From: an uncultured Bacteroides sp.
GTDB lineage: Bacteria; Bacteroidota; Bacteroidia; Bacteroidales; Bacteroidaceae
DNA length: 9,887 nt
NCBI GenBank assembly: GCA_900755095.1
Contig: CAAEFE010000081.1
Span: forward strand, 1-9,887
Reading direction: 5' to 3'
The notes under the pieces were generated by a model that saw only the letters and a program-made list of their open reading frames with translations, ran no database searches and was not told the origin of the DNA. Of this stretch, positions 1 to 7,955 are shown piece after piece (positions within the stretch are counted from its first letter, which is position 1; each line of letters opens with the position of its first letter). The position numbers and the translations under genes were made by a program.

Positions 1-91
1 ATAATGGGGCGTATGTATTGTACATAATGAGTTAAAAACATTTAATGTGTTGCAACTTTAGTTTTTAATTACAGCACATCAAATAGGACGT
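1..91. other. Gene-free left flank with inverted repeats
   Basis: No coding sequence is supported. The stretch lies just downstream of the relaxase stop codon. It holds a perfect 8-base inverted repeat, TTAAAAAC at 32-39 and GTTTTTAA at 61-68. In the space between is the palindrome GTTGCAAC (49-56). A second small inverted repeat, TATGTA/TACATA, is at 12-26. On the minus strand the 8-base repeat would form an AT-rich hairpin ending in a run of T, so it could be a weak terminator for the relaxase transcript. It could also be part of the element end, but no matching att repeat was found at the right side. Confidence 0.4.
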
Positions 92-1639
92 TTATCTTCT
101 CCTATAACTTTTCTTTTTATTCTGAATCTTAACCATTCCTATCGCAAACATCAGACACCTTCTTCGATAGGCTTCTTCCTCTTCATCGGGTTGACGACCA
201 TCCCATCGGATATCAGATGAAGAGTCACCTCCTCCAGAAGATACACTGATAGGAGTTCCACCTGCTAAAGCATCCGCTATGGCGAATATCTTTGACCGGA
301 GTGATGGATTCGACAGTTGGTCAAGTATGGTGTCCAATATTGATTTTAACTCATCGTTGTTCTTTGAAAGTTGTTCGACATCCCTTTTTAACCGATAAAA
401 TTCCCCATACTCTGCCAATACATTTTGCTGTGCAGTCTTCACTTGTCTCTCCGCTTCATTTCTATAGAGAGCCTCTATTTGGCGGACGATCGAATTGAAA
501 CGCTTGGCTATTTCCTGATTCTGTTTCTCAATCCATTTGTCCGTAATAAACAGAGGATATTTCCCCGAAATACAAGGTGGATCAAAATCAATTTTGTAGT
601 TTCTGAAAGGCTGTATTACAGAGCCAGCTTTTTCAAGGTCTTGGGTCAGTTTGTTCAATTCCTGCTCTTTTGTATGGAGTTTGTCAGCCTTGTCTTCAAG
701 TTTGGATTGGTATTCTGAAATCTGTTTCTGTATATCCGCCTTTTGAAATTTGTATTCTTCAAGAGCTATTTTACCGGAAGCCAGTTCCTTGTCAATCTGT
801 TCAAGTTGAGATTTAGACTTGAATATTTGCGATTCCAGTCTGTGTATCATAGTCTGTAATCCCTTAACCGCTTTCTCCGCCTGTTTTGCCTCTTTTGATA
901 GCTTACGAATATAATCGCGTTTGTTCAAATGCTGCACATTGCGCCCATATATGCTGTCTCCTCGTTCAAGTCCGTATTTACTTCCGACCTCCTCATACAG
1001 CGATGTGTGCATTTCTTTCAATATCTGCCCATATTCAAACCTGTTCTTTCCGAACTTTGCAGACCACATGACACACTCACGACCGCTTTTAGGCCGGATA
1101 CCGACTGGCACAACTAAAGCATGAATATGCGGGCTGCTCTCGTCAAGGTGAACCTGAAAGCCGACAATGTTTTCCTGACCATATCTTCGGGAACACCAAT
1201 CATAAACATCCTTCGCCCAAAGTTCTATTTCCTCGCAGCGGTGCAGATGGCTGTTGTCTGATCCTTTCTCTAAATTGACGGTCTGATTGCCAAAAGCCAT
1301 CTCAAGTGTACGTTCATGATTGCCGCCAAAGACAAATTTGGCGCAACAGTTCGGTTGAATCTTACTGTCCGGTTTGAATGGCTTCCAACCTAATTCCAAC
1401 AATCGTTCCTGCAAACGGAGTTCAAGAGACTTCTCTTGATACCCCAACGGATGTATTTTGCCATCGGGACCAATCTCAAAATTCAGCCTCATTCTGGTCT
1501 TGTCATAATTGTTGGTAGGGTCTTGATTTTTACAATCGACCTTATCTTCGTTCCAACGCCTTTCGTTCTCGTTGGCTTCTGATGTGCCAAATGATTTGGC
1601 AGCTTCAACGTGCATTGCTTGTTTTATATCAGTATTCAT
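92..1639 (-). CDS. MobV-family relaxase (plasmid recombination enzyme, Pre/Mob type)
   Basis: Relaxase that nicks one strand at oriT and leads it into a recipient during mobilization by a helper conjugation system. The N-terminal half carries the family's metal-binding signature: H164-x-D166-E167-x2-P170-H171-x-H173, inside a hydrophobic strand running on to VVPVG. Upstream, NYDKTRMRLNFEI (about 44-56) matches the region where Pre/Mob proteins have a conserved RxxxNY/L-type motif. Residues about 245-345 and 405-440 are rich in heptad-like Leu/Lys/Glu and are predicted coiled coil, as is usual for the C-terminal half of MobV proteins. The tail is polar and basic (KNKKKSYRRR-like). At 515 residues it is full length. 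It is the last gene of the cluster and is preceded by a candidate oriT. The first in-frame ATG, at 1637-1639, is used. Family assignment is firm; the helper element is unknown. Confidence 0.9.
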   Translation of the reverse strand: MNTDIKQAMHVEAAKSFGTSEANENERRWNEDKVDCKNQDPTNNYDKTRMRLNFEIGPDGKIHPLGYQEKSLELRLQERLLELGWKPFKPDSKIQPNCCAKFVFGGNHERTLEMAFGNQTVNLEKGSDNSHLHRCEEIELWAKDVYDWCSRRYGQENIVGFQVHLDESSPHIHALVVPVGIRPKSGRECVMWSAKFGKNRFEYGQILKEMHTSLYEEVGSKYGLERGDSIYGRNVQHLNKRDYIRKLSKEAKQAEKAVKGLQTMIHRLESQIFKSKSQLEQIDKELASGKIALEEYKFQKADIQKQISEYQSKLEDKADKLHTKEQELNKLTQDLEKAGSVIQPFRNYKIDFDPPCISGKYPLFITDKWIEKQNQEIAKRFNSIVRQIEALYRNEAERQVKTAQQNVLAEYGEFYRLKRDVEQLSKNNDELKSILDTILDQLSNPSLRSKIFAIADALAGGTPISVSSGGGDSSSDIRWDGRQPDEEEEAYRRRCLMFAIGMVKIQNKKKSYRRR

Positions 1640-1670
1640 AATCTCGTTTTTATACGTATTTCTAATAATT

Positions 1671-1710
1671 GGAGCTTGCTCCTGTGCCTATTCACATAGT
1701 GTGGCAGTAG
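1671..1710 (+). other. oriT: Candidate origin of transfer (oriT) upstream of the relaxase
   Basis: The 149-bp gap before the relaxase gene holds a perfect hairpin GGAGC-TT-GCTCC (1671-1682), then 10 bases further the near-palindrome CACA-TAG-TGTG (1693-1703), itself flanked by TGCC/GGCA (1685-1688 and 1703-1706). The TAGTGTG at 1697-1703 equals the sequence just 5' of the nick in the MobV model plasmid pMV158 (TAGTGTG/TTA), as I recall it. A hairpin 5' of the nick is typical of relaxase recognition sites. If right, the nick would fall after G1703 on the plus strand, which is opposite to the relaxase coding strand. The position next to mob supports the call; the match is short and unverified. 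Confidence 0.5.
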
Positions 1711-1730
1711 CCGGATTTTATTGCTATCAG

Positions 1731-1760
1731 GCAAAAAGTCCTTATTGTGTTATGGACTTT
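1731..1760 (-). terminator. Weak Rho-independent terminator after the primase-like gene
   Basis: Read on the minus strand, AAAGTCC (1760-1754) and GGACTTT (1741-1735) form a 7-bp stem around a 12-base loop, followed by TT then GCC. It sits 28 bp past the primase-like stop codon. The T-run is short, so termination may be partial. It is nearly symmetrical and could also act as a hairpin on the other strand. Confidence 0.4.
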
Positions 1761-1788
1761 CTATAAGTGACCGGAACAAGTTCCTTCG

Positions 1789-2802
1789 TTATTCAATAAG
1801 TTCTAACCCCAATTCATCAATGAGCGTCTGCAAAGCCGGATTGCGCTGTATCATCTTTGAAAGAATCATTTGTGGTGTATCGGTCATCAAGAGGAAATCG
1901 GCAATGTCCAATCCTTTCTTTCGTTGTTCATCAGTAGCGCATTGTTCTAATGTGTCACTCATTATAACCTTTGAGCAAACGGAGAAGAGCATAGCCATCT
2001 TGGATTGCCAAATCTCTTTTGCTCCTAAGTCCGGACACAACATTACCGTCCGACCTTTTAATACACCAACCGCATCTGCTTTGAAGCAGCCGTGCATTCC
2101 ACCAGTAGCCAGCCATATAAATTCCGGCATATAATGAGTGGCTATCAAAGCAGACTTCTCACTCTCTACTATAGCAATCGGTTTGGCAGGATTATCAGAC
2201 AACAGATGCTCACCAAACAAACATTGCTTTAGATTGTAGTCGACAAGGTTCAACTCGGTATGTACCCAACTTACATAACTTCTCGGCTCTTTTGTCCGAT
2301 GTCCTGTTGTTGAATCATACAACATTATCTTTCCGGTTCGCACGTAGCCTTGCCTATCAATCTGCCAGTAGACAGTAGAGCCGCCCCATTTTTTTGATGT
2401 GCCAACACGATATAAATGGAATATTCGCTTTGTTTCATCCTTGCCCAATATACCTACCAGATAAATGTACAAAGGATTCATTGTGTAATTGGTAAGTGTT
2501 CGCTCCATTAGTTCTTTATCAATAAAGGAAGTAGGTGGCAATGAATGTGGCTGTGGCTTAGCATGTTCAATGCCATAATTGGAACCTTTTTCTATCAGCG
2601 TTGGATTATCCTTGAAATAATCAGAGGGCGTATAATGGTATTTGCACGACTGCTCATGGTCGCATCTGCCTACATAGTCAGGAAACGAAACTTCCCCTTG
2701 AGTATCAACGTAACGTATAAAACATTGTTTCTTTCCACACTGAGGACATGAAAGTTTAGAGCCTCGCTTATATTTTTGAAGGGTAAATCGGTATTCATTC
2801 AT
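1789..2802 (-). CDS. Zinc-finger, Toprim-like primase-type protein (DUF6371-like)
   Basis: Probable DNA primase-like replication protein of the mobile element. The N-terminus has a zinc finger made from C19-x2-C22 and C47-x5-C53, in the position of the CHC2-type finger of bacterial primases. The middle of the protein (about 100-200) resembles the DUF6371 region common in Bacteroidota mobile elements. A Toprim-like core follows: IVESEKSAL (211-219) has the conserved acidic residue, GG at 234-235 is the usual turn, and VMLCPD (253-258) fits the second acidic motif. The GLDIADFLL segment (297-305) is typical of the C-terminal part of such primases. The start is ATG at 2800-2802, downstream of the TGCAGTT repeat array. 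It likely works with the DUF3987-type ATPase upstream. Primase activity is inferred from family features, not shown. Confidence 0.75.
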   Translation of the reverse strand: MNEYRFTLQKYKRGSKLSCPQCGKKQCFIRYVDTQGEVSFPDYVGRCDHEQSCKYHYTPSDYFKDNPTLIEKGSNYGIEHAKPQPHSLPPTSFIDKELMERTLTNYTMNPLYIYLVGILGKDETKRIFHLYRVGTSKKWGGSTVYWQIDRQGYVRTGKIMLYDSTTGHRTKEPRSYVSWVHTELNLVDYNLKQCLFGEHLLSDNPAKPIAIVESEKSALIATHYMPEFIWLATGGMHGCFKADAVGVLKGRTVMLCPDLGAKEIWQSKMAMLFSVCSKVIMSDTLEQCATDEQRKKGLDIADFLLMTDTPQMILSKMIQRNPALQTLIDELGLELIE

Positions 2803-2820
2803 GCTTGATATTTTTTATAA

Positions 2821-2906
2821 TTGCAGTCCGTGCAGTTTGCAGTTCTTGCAGTTTTGCAGGAAAACGGATGATACGAAAGTGCAAACTGCAACAACTGCAA
2901 GATGCA
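2821..2906. repeat. TGCAGTT / AACTGCA iteron-like array
   Basis: The 115-bp gap between the DUF3987-type and primase-like genes is packed with one heptamer. On the plus strand TGCAGTT occurs at 2831-2837, 2838-2844 and 2847-2853, with near copies at 2822-2828 (TGCAGTC) and 2855-2860 (TGCAGG). In opposite orientation AACTGCA occurs at 2884-2890 and 2893-2899, with a partial TGCA at 2903-2906. One more TGCAGTT (2932-2938) lies in the last codons of the upstream gene. Two longer inverted pairs are present: TGCAGTTTGCA (2831-2841) with 2880-2890, and TCTTGCAGTT (2844-2853) with 2893-2902, both offset by 49 bases. This looks like a protein-binding array: a replication origin for the excised circle or an operator for the primase gene. 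Which one is not known. Confidence 0.6.
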
Positions 2907-2917
2907 ATGGGGATAGG

Positions 2918-4288
2918 TTATTGCAGTTTCTCATATTCCCCTCTCTTAATTTTCTTGATTATCTTATTCGTGGTAAGGCTGACCAAAGAATACATTACAG
3001 AGCGTTCGGAAAGCCCCACTTCTTTTCCTGCTTGAATGGCATCGGCAGTTGTGAATGTTGCAGAAAGACAATCAAGCAATTCTTTCTTTTGTGGTTCAAT
3101 GCCCTCTACCAACATATATTTCTGAATGTCGGCATAACAACTTTCAAAGTAATCGCTTAATGCAATAGCTGATTTGATTGAATCGATGTCCACAAAATCT
3201 TTATGAACCTCACCACAAGCCCAGCGGAAGATTTGCATAACCAAAGCCAATCGTGCTGTAATCATCGGAGCTTTCATTATTCTGCTATCCACCAAGCCGT
3301 CATCTTGGATTTGATTGACTGCATGAATAGCATCATTGCGCCAATTGGTAAAATAGGCTTTTGCTTCCGAAGAAAAGTCCAAAATGTCAGGAACTATTTC
3401 GCCATCCTCATTTACTATAAAAGGCAAACTCATCACTTTGTTGATGATATTTTCCCACATAGACGAGTATTTGTCAAAAGTGGTAAAAGCGTTTTCTTCA
3501 TCTTGCCAATCTGATATTTCCTGTGAAGACGGATAAACAAAAATTATTCTATCAATCAACCCATTGTCCTTATAGCCTTTATCTGTAAGTTCGTGCATTC
3601 GGGTGGTCTGCATCGTACCTACCATATTTATAAAAGGATGCTCTATGTGAATAGGTATGGGCATACTGCATCTGGAAATGTCTAAAGGTTTTCCGCTGAA
3701 TGCAGTCAATAACTGTTCAATAAGTTGCCCTTTGCTGTATTGATTCACAGCATTGAACATTCCCATAATTTCATCCACATATACCACAATACCACGCTGG
3801 TTGTCATCAAGCGCACGCATTAAAGCTTCTGGGGTAAAGTCGGATATTATGGTTCTTCGCAAAATCGGTTTTTCTGGCAATGGAGTGCAATTTTCCTTCT
3901 TCCCTTTGTTGTCCTCTACCATATTATTATATTGCTCCATATCAGACTTGAATTGTTTGACAGCTTTGGCATCATGCTTGCGAATTGGGCGAAAAGCAAA
4001 GTCTAACGGGGGAGTTTTGCCCATTCCGGGGCGGCCAACCAATATCATATAGAGGGCAGGATTACTTATCCAGCCACCACGAATACGGATATTGACAGCA
4101 TTACCGATGGCTGTTGAAATTGCCGCCAAAAGAGAAGCCATCATATATTCAATGGAATAATTCTCTTGTCGTGCCAATGCCAATACCATATCCTGAATTT
4201 TAGCAGGAAAAGCATTCAAAGGAATCTTGTCTTCAAGTATCCCTCCAAATTCCATTCTGATTGCATTGCATAAATCGAGTGAATCCAT
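2918..4288 (-). CDS. DUF3987-type P-loop ATPase (probable replication helicase/initiator)
   Basis: A P-loop ATPase found next to primase-like genes in many Bacteroidota IMEs. Walker A is GRPGMGKT at 85-92, and the Walker B strand is IVVYVDE at about 167-173, followed by a hydrophobic IMGMFN stretch. The N-terminal 80 residues include alanine-rich helices typical of the DUF3987 family. The last 60 residues (about 395-450) read as a winged-helix domain (TTADAIQAGKEVGLSERSV, then a basic KKIKRG turn) and may bind DNA, possibly the adjacent repeat array. The start overlaps the stop of the upstream HTH gene by one base (TAATG, 4286-4290), so the two are probably translationally coupled. A helicase or initiator role in element replication is an inference from fold and neighbours; no enzymatic activity can be assigned from sequence alone. 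Confidence 0.75.
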   Translation of the reverse strand: MDSLDLCNAIRMEFGGILEDKIPLNAFPAKIQDMVLALARQENYSIEYMMASLLAAISTAIGNAVNIRIRGGWISNPALYMILVGRPGMGKTPPLDFAFRPIRKHDAKAVKQFKSDMEQYNNMVEDNKGKKENCTPLPEKPILRRTIISDFTPEALMRALDDNQRGIVVYVDEIMGMFNAVNQYSKGQLIEQLLTAFSGKPLDISRCSMPIPIHIEHPFINMVGTMQTTRMHELTDKGYKDNGLIDRIIFVYPSSQEISDWQDEENAFTTFDKYSSMWENIINKVMSLPFIVNEDGEIVPDILDFSSEAKAYFTNWRNDAIHAVNQIQDDGLVDSRIMKAPMITARLALVMQIFRWACGEVHKDFVDIDSIKSAIALSDYFESCYADIQKYMLVEGIEPQKKELLDCLSATFTTADAIQAGKEVGLSERSVMYSLVSLTTNKIIKKIKRGEYEKLQ

Positions 4289-4647
4289 TAGAATCGGTTG
4301 TTTCTTTTAGACTTTATGAATCGGGCAGCTTCGTCCTCCAAGTCTTTTTCGGACTTTACCTTGCCATCTCGAAGCCACGCATCAATCTCCGATTTTAGAA
4401 ACATGATACGTTTACCTCTTTTATGAAATGGGATTTGGTGGCAGCTTGTCCATCCATATACTGTTTGCTCTGCCGGATGACTGGGAATATAATCGCACAA
4501 CTCCTTTAAGTTCATCCATTGCTCGGTTGGAATACTCGGACTTTGAGTGTTGAGACCGTCAATCTTAGAATCCAGTTCATTCAATTTATCCATCATCCAC
4601 GACATTGCCTTGGGTAAATCTTCAAAAGTAATGTTCTTTTCACTCAT
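4288..4647 (-). CDS. Excisionase/AlpA-type helix-turn-helix protein
   Basis: A 119-residue DNA-binding protein of the kind that acts as excision factor or regulator in Bacteroidota IMEs. Residues about 45-93 form the winged HTH typical of this group: MNLKELCDYI opens the domain, TVYGWTSCHQIPFHKRGKR is the recognition and wing part, and FLKSEIDAWL closes it. Residues 10-35 are helical and may mediate dimerization; the C-terminus is basic (KSKRNNRF). It is the first gene of the replication cluster and shares one base with the DUF3987-type gene. A possible -7 box (TTACTTTG on the minus strand, 4679-4686) lies 32 bp upstream, without a convincing -33 partner. Excisionase versus transcription regulator cannot be separated here. 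Confidence 0.75.
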   Translation of the reverse strand: MSEKNITFEDLPKAMSWMMDKLNELDSKIDGLNTQSPSIPTEQWMNLKELCDYIPSHPAEQTVYGWTSCHQIPFHKRGKRIMFLKSEIDAWLRDGKVKSEKDLEDEAARFIKSKRNNRF

Positions 4648-4873
4648 ACTGCTATCTGATTTATGTTTGATTTTTCGGCAAAGTAATCGTGATTTAGCAT
4701 ACTGATTTTATGATGGACTGTGTCACATAAAGAAACAGCAGCGAAACAGAAATACCATAAGGAATATGTATTGATTATCAATGCAAATGATGAAAAACGT
4801 CAGTAGTAGTTTTTTATGGTAATGTACCCAATCATAAGGAAATCATTAGGTGGTCATAATAACAGCTCATAGG
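4648..4873. other. AT-rich intergenic region between integrase terminator and Xis-like gene
   Basis: No gene is supported. It holds a perfect 13-base inverted repeat, ATTGAT-T-ATCAAT (4770-4782), and a 9-base direct repeat cataaggaa at 4756-4764 and 4833-4841, 77 bp apart. The weak -7-like box at 4679-4686 (minus strand) may start transcription of the HTH/DUF3987 cluster. The mixture of small repeats beside an excisionase-like gene would suit binding sites for that protein or for the integrase, but this is a guess. Confidence 0.35.
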
Positions 4874-4914
4874 TAAAAACAAAAAGCCACCCACGCAGAA
4901 TCTACGCAGATGGC
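4874..4914 (-). terminator. Strong Rho-independent terminator of the integrase transcript
   Basis: Read on the minus strand, 4914-4886 forms a continuous 13-bp stem around a 3-base loop (GCCATCTGCG... pairing with ...GGGTGGC, with several G-U pairs), directly followed by TTTTTGTTTTT. It begins 26 bp after the integrase stop and should end the transcript coming from HTH, SIR2-HerA and integrase, so the replication cluster needs its own promoter. Confidence 0.85.
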
Positions 4915-4940
4915 TATGCCTATCAAGTGGGACAACACTT

Positions 4941-6197
4941 TTATTCCGTTTGTGATAAAGCTAATTTGATAGTTTCTGTTGCTTTCTCCTTTTTCTCATC
5001 TACAACCTTGGCATACACTTGAGTGGTTCGTACATTGGTATGCCCCAACATTTTGCTAACGGTATAAATGTCCGTTCCTCCAGCCAGTTGAAGGGTAGCG
5101 TAGCTGTGCCTAAAGCAATGGAAGGTAATGTGCTTGGTAATTCCGGCAGCTTCAACCCATTTTTTAACAGGGCGATTTATCCATGATGGGTCAGGTAATC
5201 CGGCAAACACTAATAATTCTCCTTCTTTTTGCTCTCCGCAAAGATTATATGCTTGCTCTGAAATTGGCATATACTCAACACCTTTTGTCTTTTGTTGCGT
5301 AAAGTTCAGCCGATAACCACCATTGAATTGTTCCACCTCCGACCATTTCAATTTCTGAATGTCGCAATGTCGGATTCCTGTTAATGCTGAAAAGAGTGCG
5401 GCTCGTTTCAATAATGGGTCACACGGAGTTTGTGCCAGTCGGTTCAACTCTTCTATTGTCAGGTATTCTCTGCGACTCTCCCTTTCCTGAATGCCTTTGA
5501 CTTTCGCTGCAATATCAATAGTCAGATAGCCATCTATAAAGGCTTGTTTCAATCCTGCCTTGAAAATTGAGAAGTATGTTGATGCTGTATTTTGAGAAAT
5601 TGTACCTCGTTTAGTACCACCTTGCGGTGCGTTCATTATGAATTGACGGAACGATTCAACCAGCTTTAAGTCTATCTGCGAAAAGAGAATGGTATCACTT
5701 TTTGCAAATATCTTCAGTAACTCATGTACTCGCCTCCAATTGACAATAATAGAATCGGAACTATGGGCATGTCTTGTTCGTTGCACATGGTCGAAGTACT
5801 CAATAAAATTACTTCGGGAGCGTTCCAACTGCTCCGCCTGTTCTGCATCGGTATCGGCATATAAAGCTGCATTGTCGTATTCCTTTTGTCTTAGGCTTCT
5901 GACTTTATCGGCATAGATACATGATTCTTGGTCTAATTGCGACTTGCATTGAATAACACCGTTTAAATCTCGCTTCGGCTTATAAGTAGTTTTGCCTTCG
6001 GCATTAGTCCTTGCATTGCGTGATTTATCCCAAATAGGTGTTGTAATGGTACGATTGAGATATTCACGCACTCTTTGTGGCGTATGTTTTCCAGATTGGA
6101 ATACAGGATAAGATTCCACATAAAGATACCATTCATCACGATATTCAGACTTGCGGAGCTTTACCGACACACGTGTATTAACTAATGCTTTCTTCAT
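4941..6197 (-). CDS. Tyrosine recombinase (integrase) of the IME
   Basis: Site-specific recombinase for integration and excision. The C-terminal catalytic domain carries the full active-site set: R276 in TGIRHCDI, the beta-hairpin lysine near K303/K305 (QKTKG), H360-x2-R363 in FHCFRHS, H386 in LGHTNVR and the nucleophile Y395 in TTQVYAK. The N-terminus (about 8-60) is an arm-binding-type domain and residues 130-235 form the SAM-like core-binding domain, as in Bacteroidota phage/IME integrases. Full length at 418 residues. The ATG at 6195-6197 is preceded by AAGGA (minus strand, 6211-6207) at 9-base spacing. Its first six codons lie inside a 24-bp repeat that recurs at 9094-9117, showing that the gene was once joined to the HTH gene now at 9107. 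No terminator is visible between HerA and this gene (30 bp), so it is probably transcribed with the defence genes. Confidence 0.93.
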   Translation of the reverse strand: MKKALVNTRVSVKLRKSEYRDEWYLYVESYPVFQSGKHTPQRVREYLNRTITTPIWDKSRNARTNAEGKTTYKPKRDLNGVIQCKSQLDQESCIYADKVRSLRQKEYDNAALYADTDAEQAEQLERSRSNFIEYFDHVQRTRHAHSSDSIIVNWRRVHELLKIFAKSDTILFSQIDLKLVESFRQFIMNAPQGGTKRGTISQNTASTYFSIFKAGLKQAFIDGYLTIDIAAKVKGIQERESRREYLTIEELNRLAQTPCDPLLKRAALFSALTGIRHCDIQKLKWSEVEQFNGGYRLNFTQQKTKGVEYMPISEQAYNLCGEQKEGELLVFAGLPDPSWINRPVKKWVEAAGITKHITFHCFRHSYATLQLAGGTDIYTVSKMLGHTNVRTTQVYAKVVDEKKEKATETIKLALSQTE

Positions 6198-6204
6198 CGC
6201 TTCA
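6181..6204. repeat. 24-bp direct repeat, left copy (at integrase start)
   Basis: Identical over all 24 bases to 9094-9117; it begins actaatgcttt and ends atcgcttca on the plus strand. It covers the first six codons of the integrase and 7 bases upstream. Identity stops sharply on both sides: the flanking bases show no more than chance matches. Together with the other copy it brackets SIR2-HerA. Confidence 0.95.
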
Positions 6205-6227
6205 TATCCTTGACATAGTAATTACTT

Positions 6228-7952
6228 TCACTTAGATTGTTTAATCATATTGCATATAGCTTCTGACAAATCTTGATCAGAATTATCTTTCCCCCAAATA
6301 CTCCAGAAAGGAACTGTTTGACTTGATGGTTTGATTGAAGGTTCATTTATTTTTACTCTAGACGGTAATAATGTAGCATCACCAACAATAATTGCTTCTG
6401 CGATGTCAAGCAAAGAAAGATTGTCGGCAATATTACCAAGATTATCTGGTAGTAGTCGTTTAATCACATTTTGATCATCCACATTTGTAAGTCGAAGACT
6501 AATAAAATTATTACATTGGCTTAGTACTGTACGATTTACTTCTGAAGGTCTTTGACTGATTATCACAAGACCAACTCCATATTTTCGTCCTTCCTTCGCT
6601 ATTCGTTCAAAACTTTTCAAACCTATTTCTGCAACAGCATCTTGTGAAATAGATTGCTGAACATATAAGTGTGCTTCATCACATAATAGTGCTATTGGAT
6701 GACGATGTTCCATTGAACTCCATTGTTGAACAGTAAATACAATTCTTGCCAATAGACCAATTACTAAAGGAAGTACATCTGATGGTACTTCTGACATATC
6801 TATAACCTTGACCCCACCATCAGCCTTCATCAGAACTCTGGCGAAATCTTTGAGCCAATTTTGCGATTTTTCTTCTGTTTGTAAACTGAACATAAATCCC
6901 ATTCTCTTATCTGAAAGTTTATTCTCCAGTCTTTGATTGAACCGTGTTAACTTCCCATTGTATGGGCCTAGCTTTTCAGAACCGGCTCTTGCACCAGGTA
7001 CCATTTCTTCGTCTTTGGACTTTAGCCGAGTTAACACTGTTTGCAAGTCGTAAGCTACGGGACTATCAACAGTAATCAGATGTTCATATATTGTTCCTTC
7101 TACACCTTTTTCTTTTTCGGCAAGAACTTCACGAGAGAATATCATTGCTTGATTTGGTGCATTTTGGTCACTACGATCTAATAACAATGCCTGCATTTCC
7201 TCATAATTTAAGAGCCAATAGGGTACCATAAGTATATTGTTGTTGAGTTTTTCAGAGGTAGCCAAATCTCCTGGTGTTGCAATTTTATATTGTTTGATGC
7301 CATCTATTTTGAAATCAGTAGAGGAGTATTCTCCGTGGATATCAAACAAAATTGCATTAGAATGTTTTAATTTAGCCATTTGTTCAACAATACATGCAAC
7401 ACAAAAAGATTTACCACTCCCTGTAGAACCCACAATAGCAGCATGTCGTTGAAATAGTTTATCTCCATCCATATATGCTATAGAACTTTCATCCATTGTA
7501 TATTTCCCTATTGCAAGAGGACTGATGGAAGTCGCTAATTTGTTGGATATTGTTTGCATGAGGTCTGTGAGACGTGTTCCTTCAATCTTATAACATAAGG
7601 CACTTATAGATGGAACTGCACTAACGTTTCTTCTGAACACGTTACTTTGCTCTCCAGCTTTGTCCATAAATTCACCCACAAAAACTAACCTAACTTGGTT
7701 AAATGCCGAAGAAGTATCTTCTTCATCCTCGTCATCATTCAAAGTCATATCAGTAGCCTTGCGATAGATTTTTACTATCATTGCTATAATGTAACGACCA
7801 GATTTCGGACTTTGAATAGCTATAAGTTGATTAATTTGTAACTGGGACAGAACATCGTCAGAATCTATAATGGCTGTTGCCATACCTGTGTCTACACTAT
7901 TTATTGAGCCTATTGACTCACCTTTATCATATCTTAATACTATACTTTCCAT
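6228..7952 (-). CDS. herA: HerA-family ATPase of a SIR2-HerA defence system
   Basis: Hexameric HerA/FtsK-class ATPase, the partner of the SIR2 protein in a known anti-phage system. An N-terminal HAS-barrel-like domain spans about 1-130, with an acidic insert (DDEDEED, 73-79). The RecA-like core shows Walker A GSTGSGKS at 175-182, the HerA-typical FDIHGEY at 203-209, Walker B IALLCDEAH at 420-428 (D425, E426), and GRKYGVGLVIISQRPSEV at about 455-472, the sensor/arginine-finger region. A helical insert lies between 240 and 370. At 574 residues the length fits the family. It starts 3 bp after the SIR2 stop, so the two are one operon. In studied systems a HerA hexamer organizes SIR2 subunits into a large complex that depletes NAD+ (and in some reports degrades DNA) upon infection; that mechanism is transferred from family knowledge. 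Confidence 0.9.
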   Translation of the reverse strand: MESIVLRYDKGESIGSINSVDTGMATAIIDSDDVLSQLQINQLIAIQSPKSGRYIIAMIVKIYRKATDMTLNDDEDEEDTSSAFNQVRLVFVGEFMDKAGEQSNVFRRNVSAVPSISALCYKIEGTRLTDLMQTISNKLATSISPLAIGKYTMDESSIAYMDGDKLFQRHAAIVGSTGSGKSFCVACIVEQMAKLKHSNAILFDIHGEYSSTDFKIDGIKQYKIATPGDLATSEKLNNNILMVPYWLLNYEEMQALLLDRSDQNAPNQAMIFSREVLAEKEKGVEGTIYEHLITVDSPVAYDLQTVLTRLKSKDEEMVPGARAGSEKLGPYNGKLTRFNQRLENKLSDKRMGFMFSLQTEEKSQNWLKDFARVLMKADGGVKVIDMSEVPSDVLPLVIGLLARIVFTVQQWSSMEHRHPIALLCDEAHLYVQQSISQDAVAEIGLKSFERIAKEGRKYGVGLVIISQRPSEVNRTVLSQCNNFISLRLTNVDDQNVIKRLLPDNLGNIADNLSLLDIAEAIIVGDATLLPSRVKINEPSIKPSSQTVPFWSIWGKDNSDQDLSEAICNMIKQSK

Positions 7953-7955
7953 TTT

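Noticed and set aside
4679..4689. CTnDOT-type core GTAnnTTTGC at the TTACTTTGC near the Xis-like gene
   Set aside because: The motif lacks the leading G and has the wrong spacing, so it is not an acceptable match; it is better kept as a weak -7-like box.
6205..6230. Homology between the sequences just upstream of the two repeat copies, suggesting a second HTH gene end (reading YYVKDMKR versus NLYKGVKR)
   Set aside because: Outside the 24-bp identity the gapless match falls to about 4 of 10 bases, which is chance; the similar peptides arise mainly from the repeat itself.
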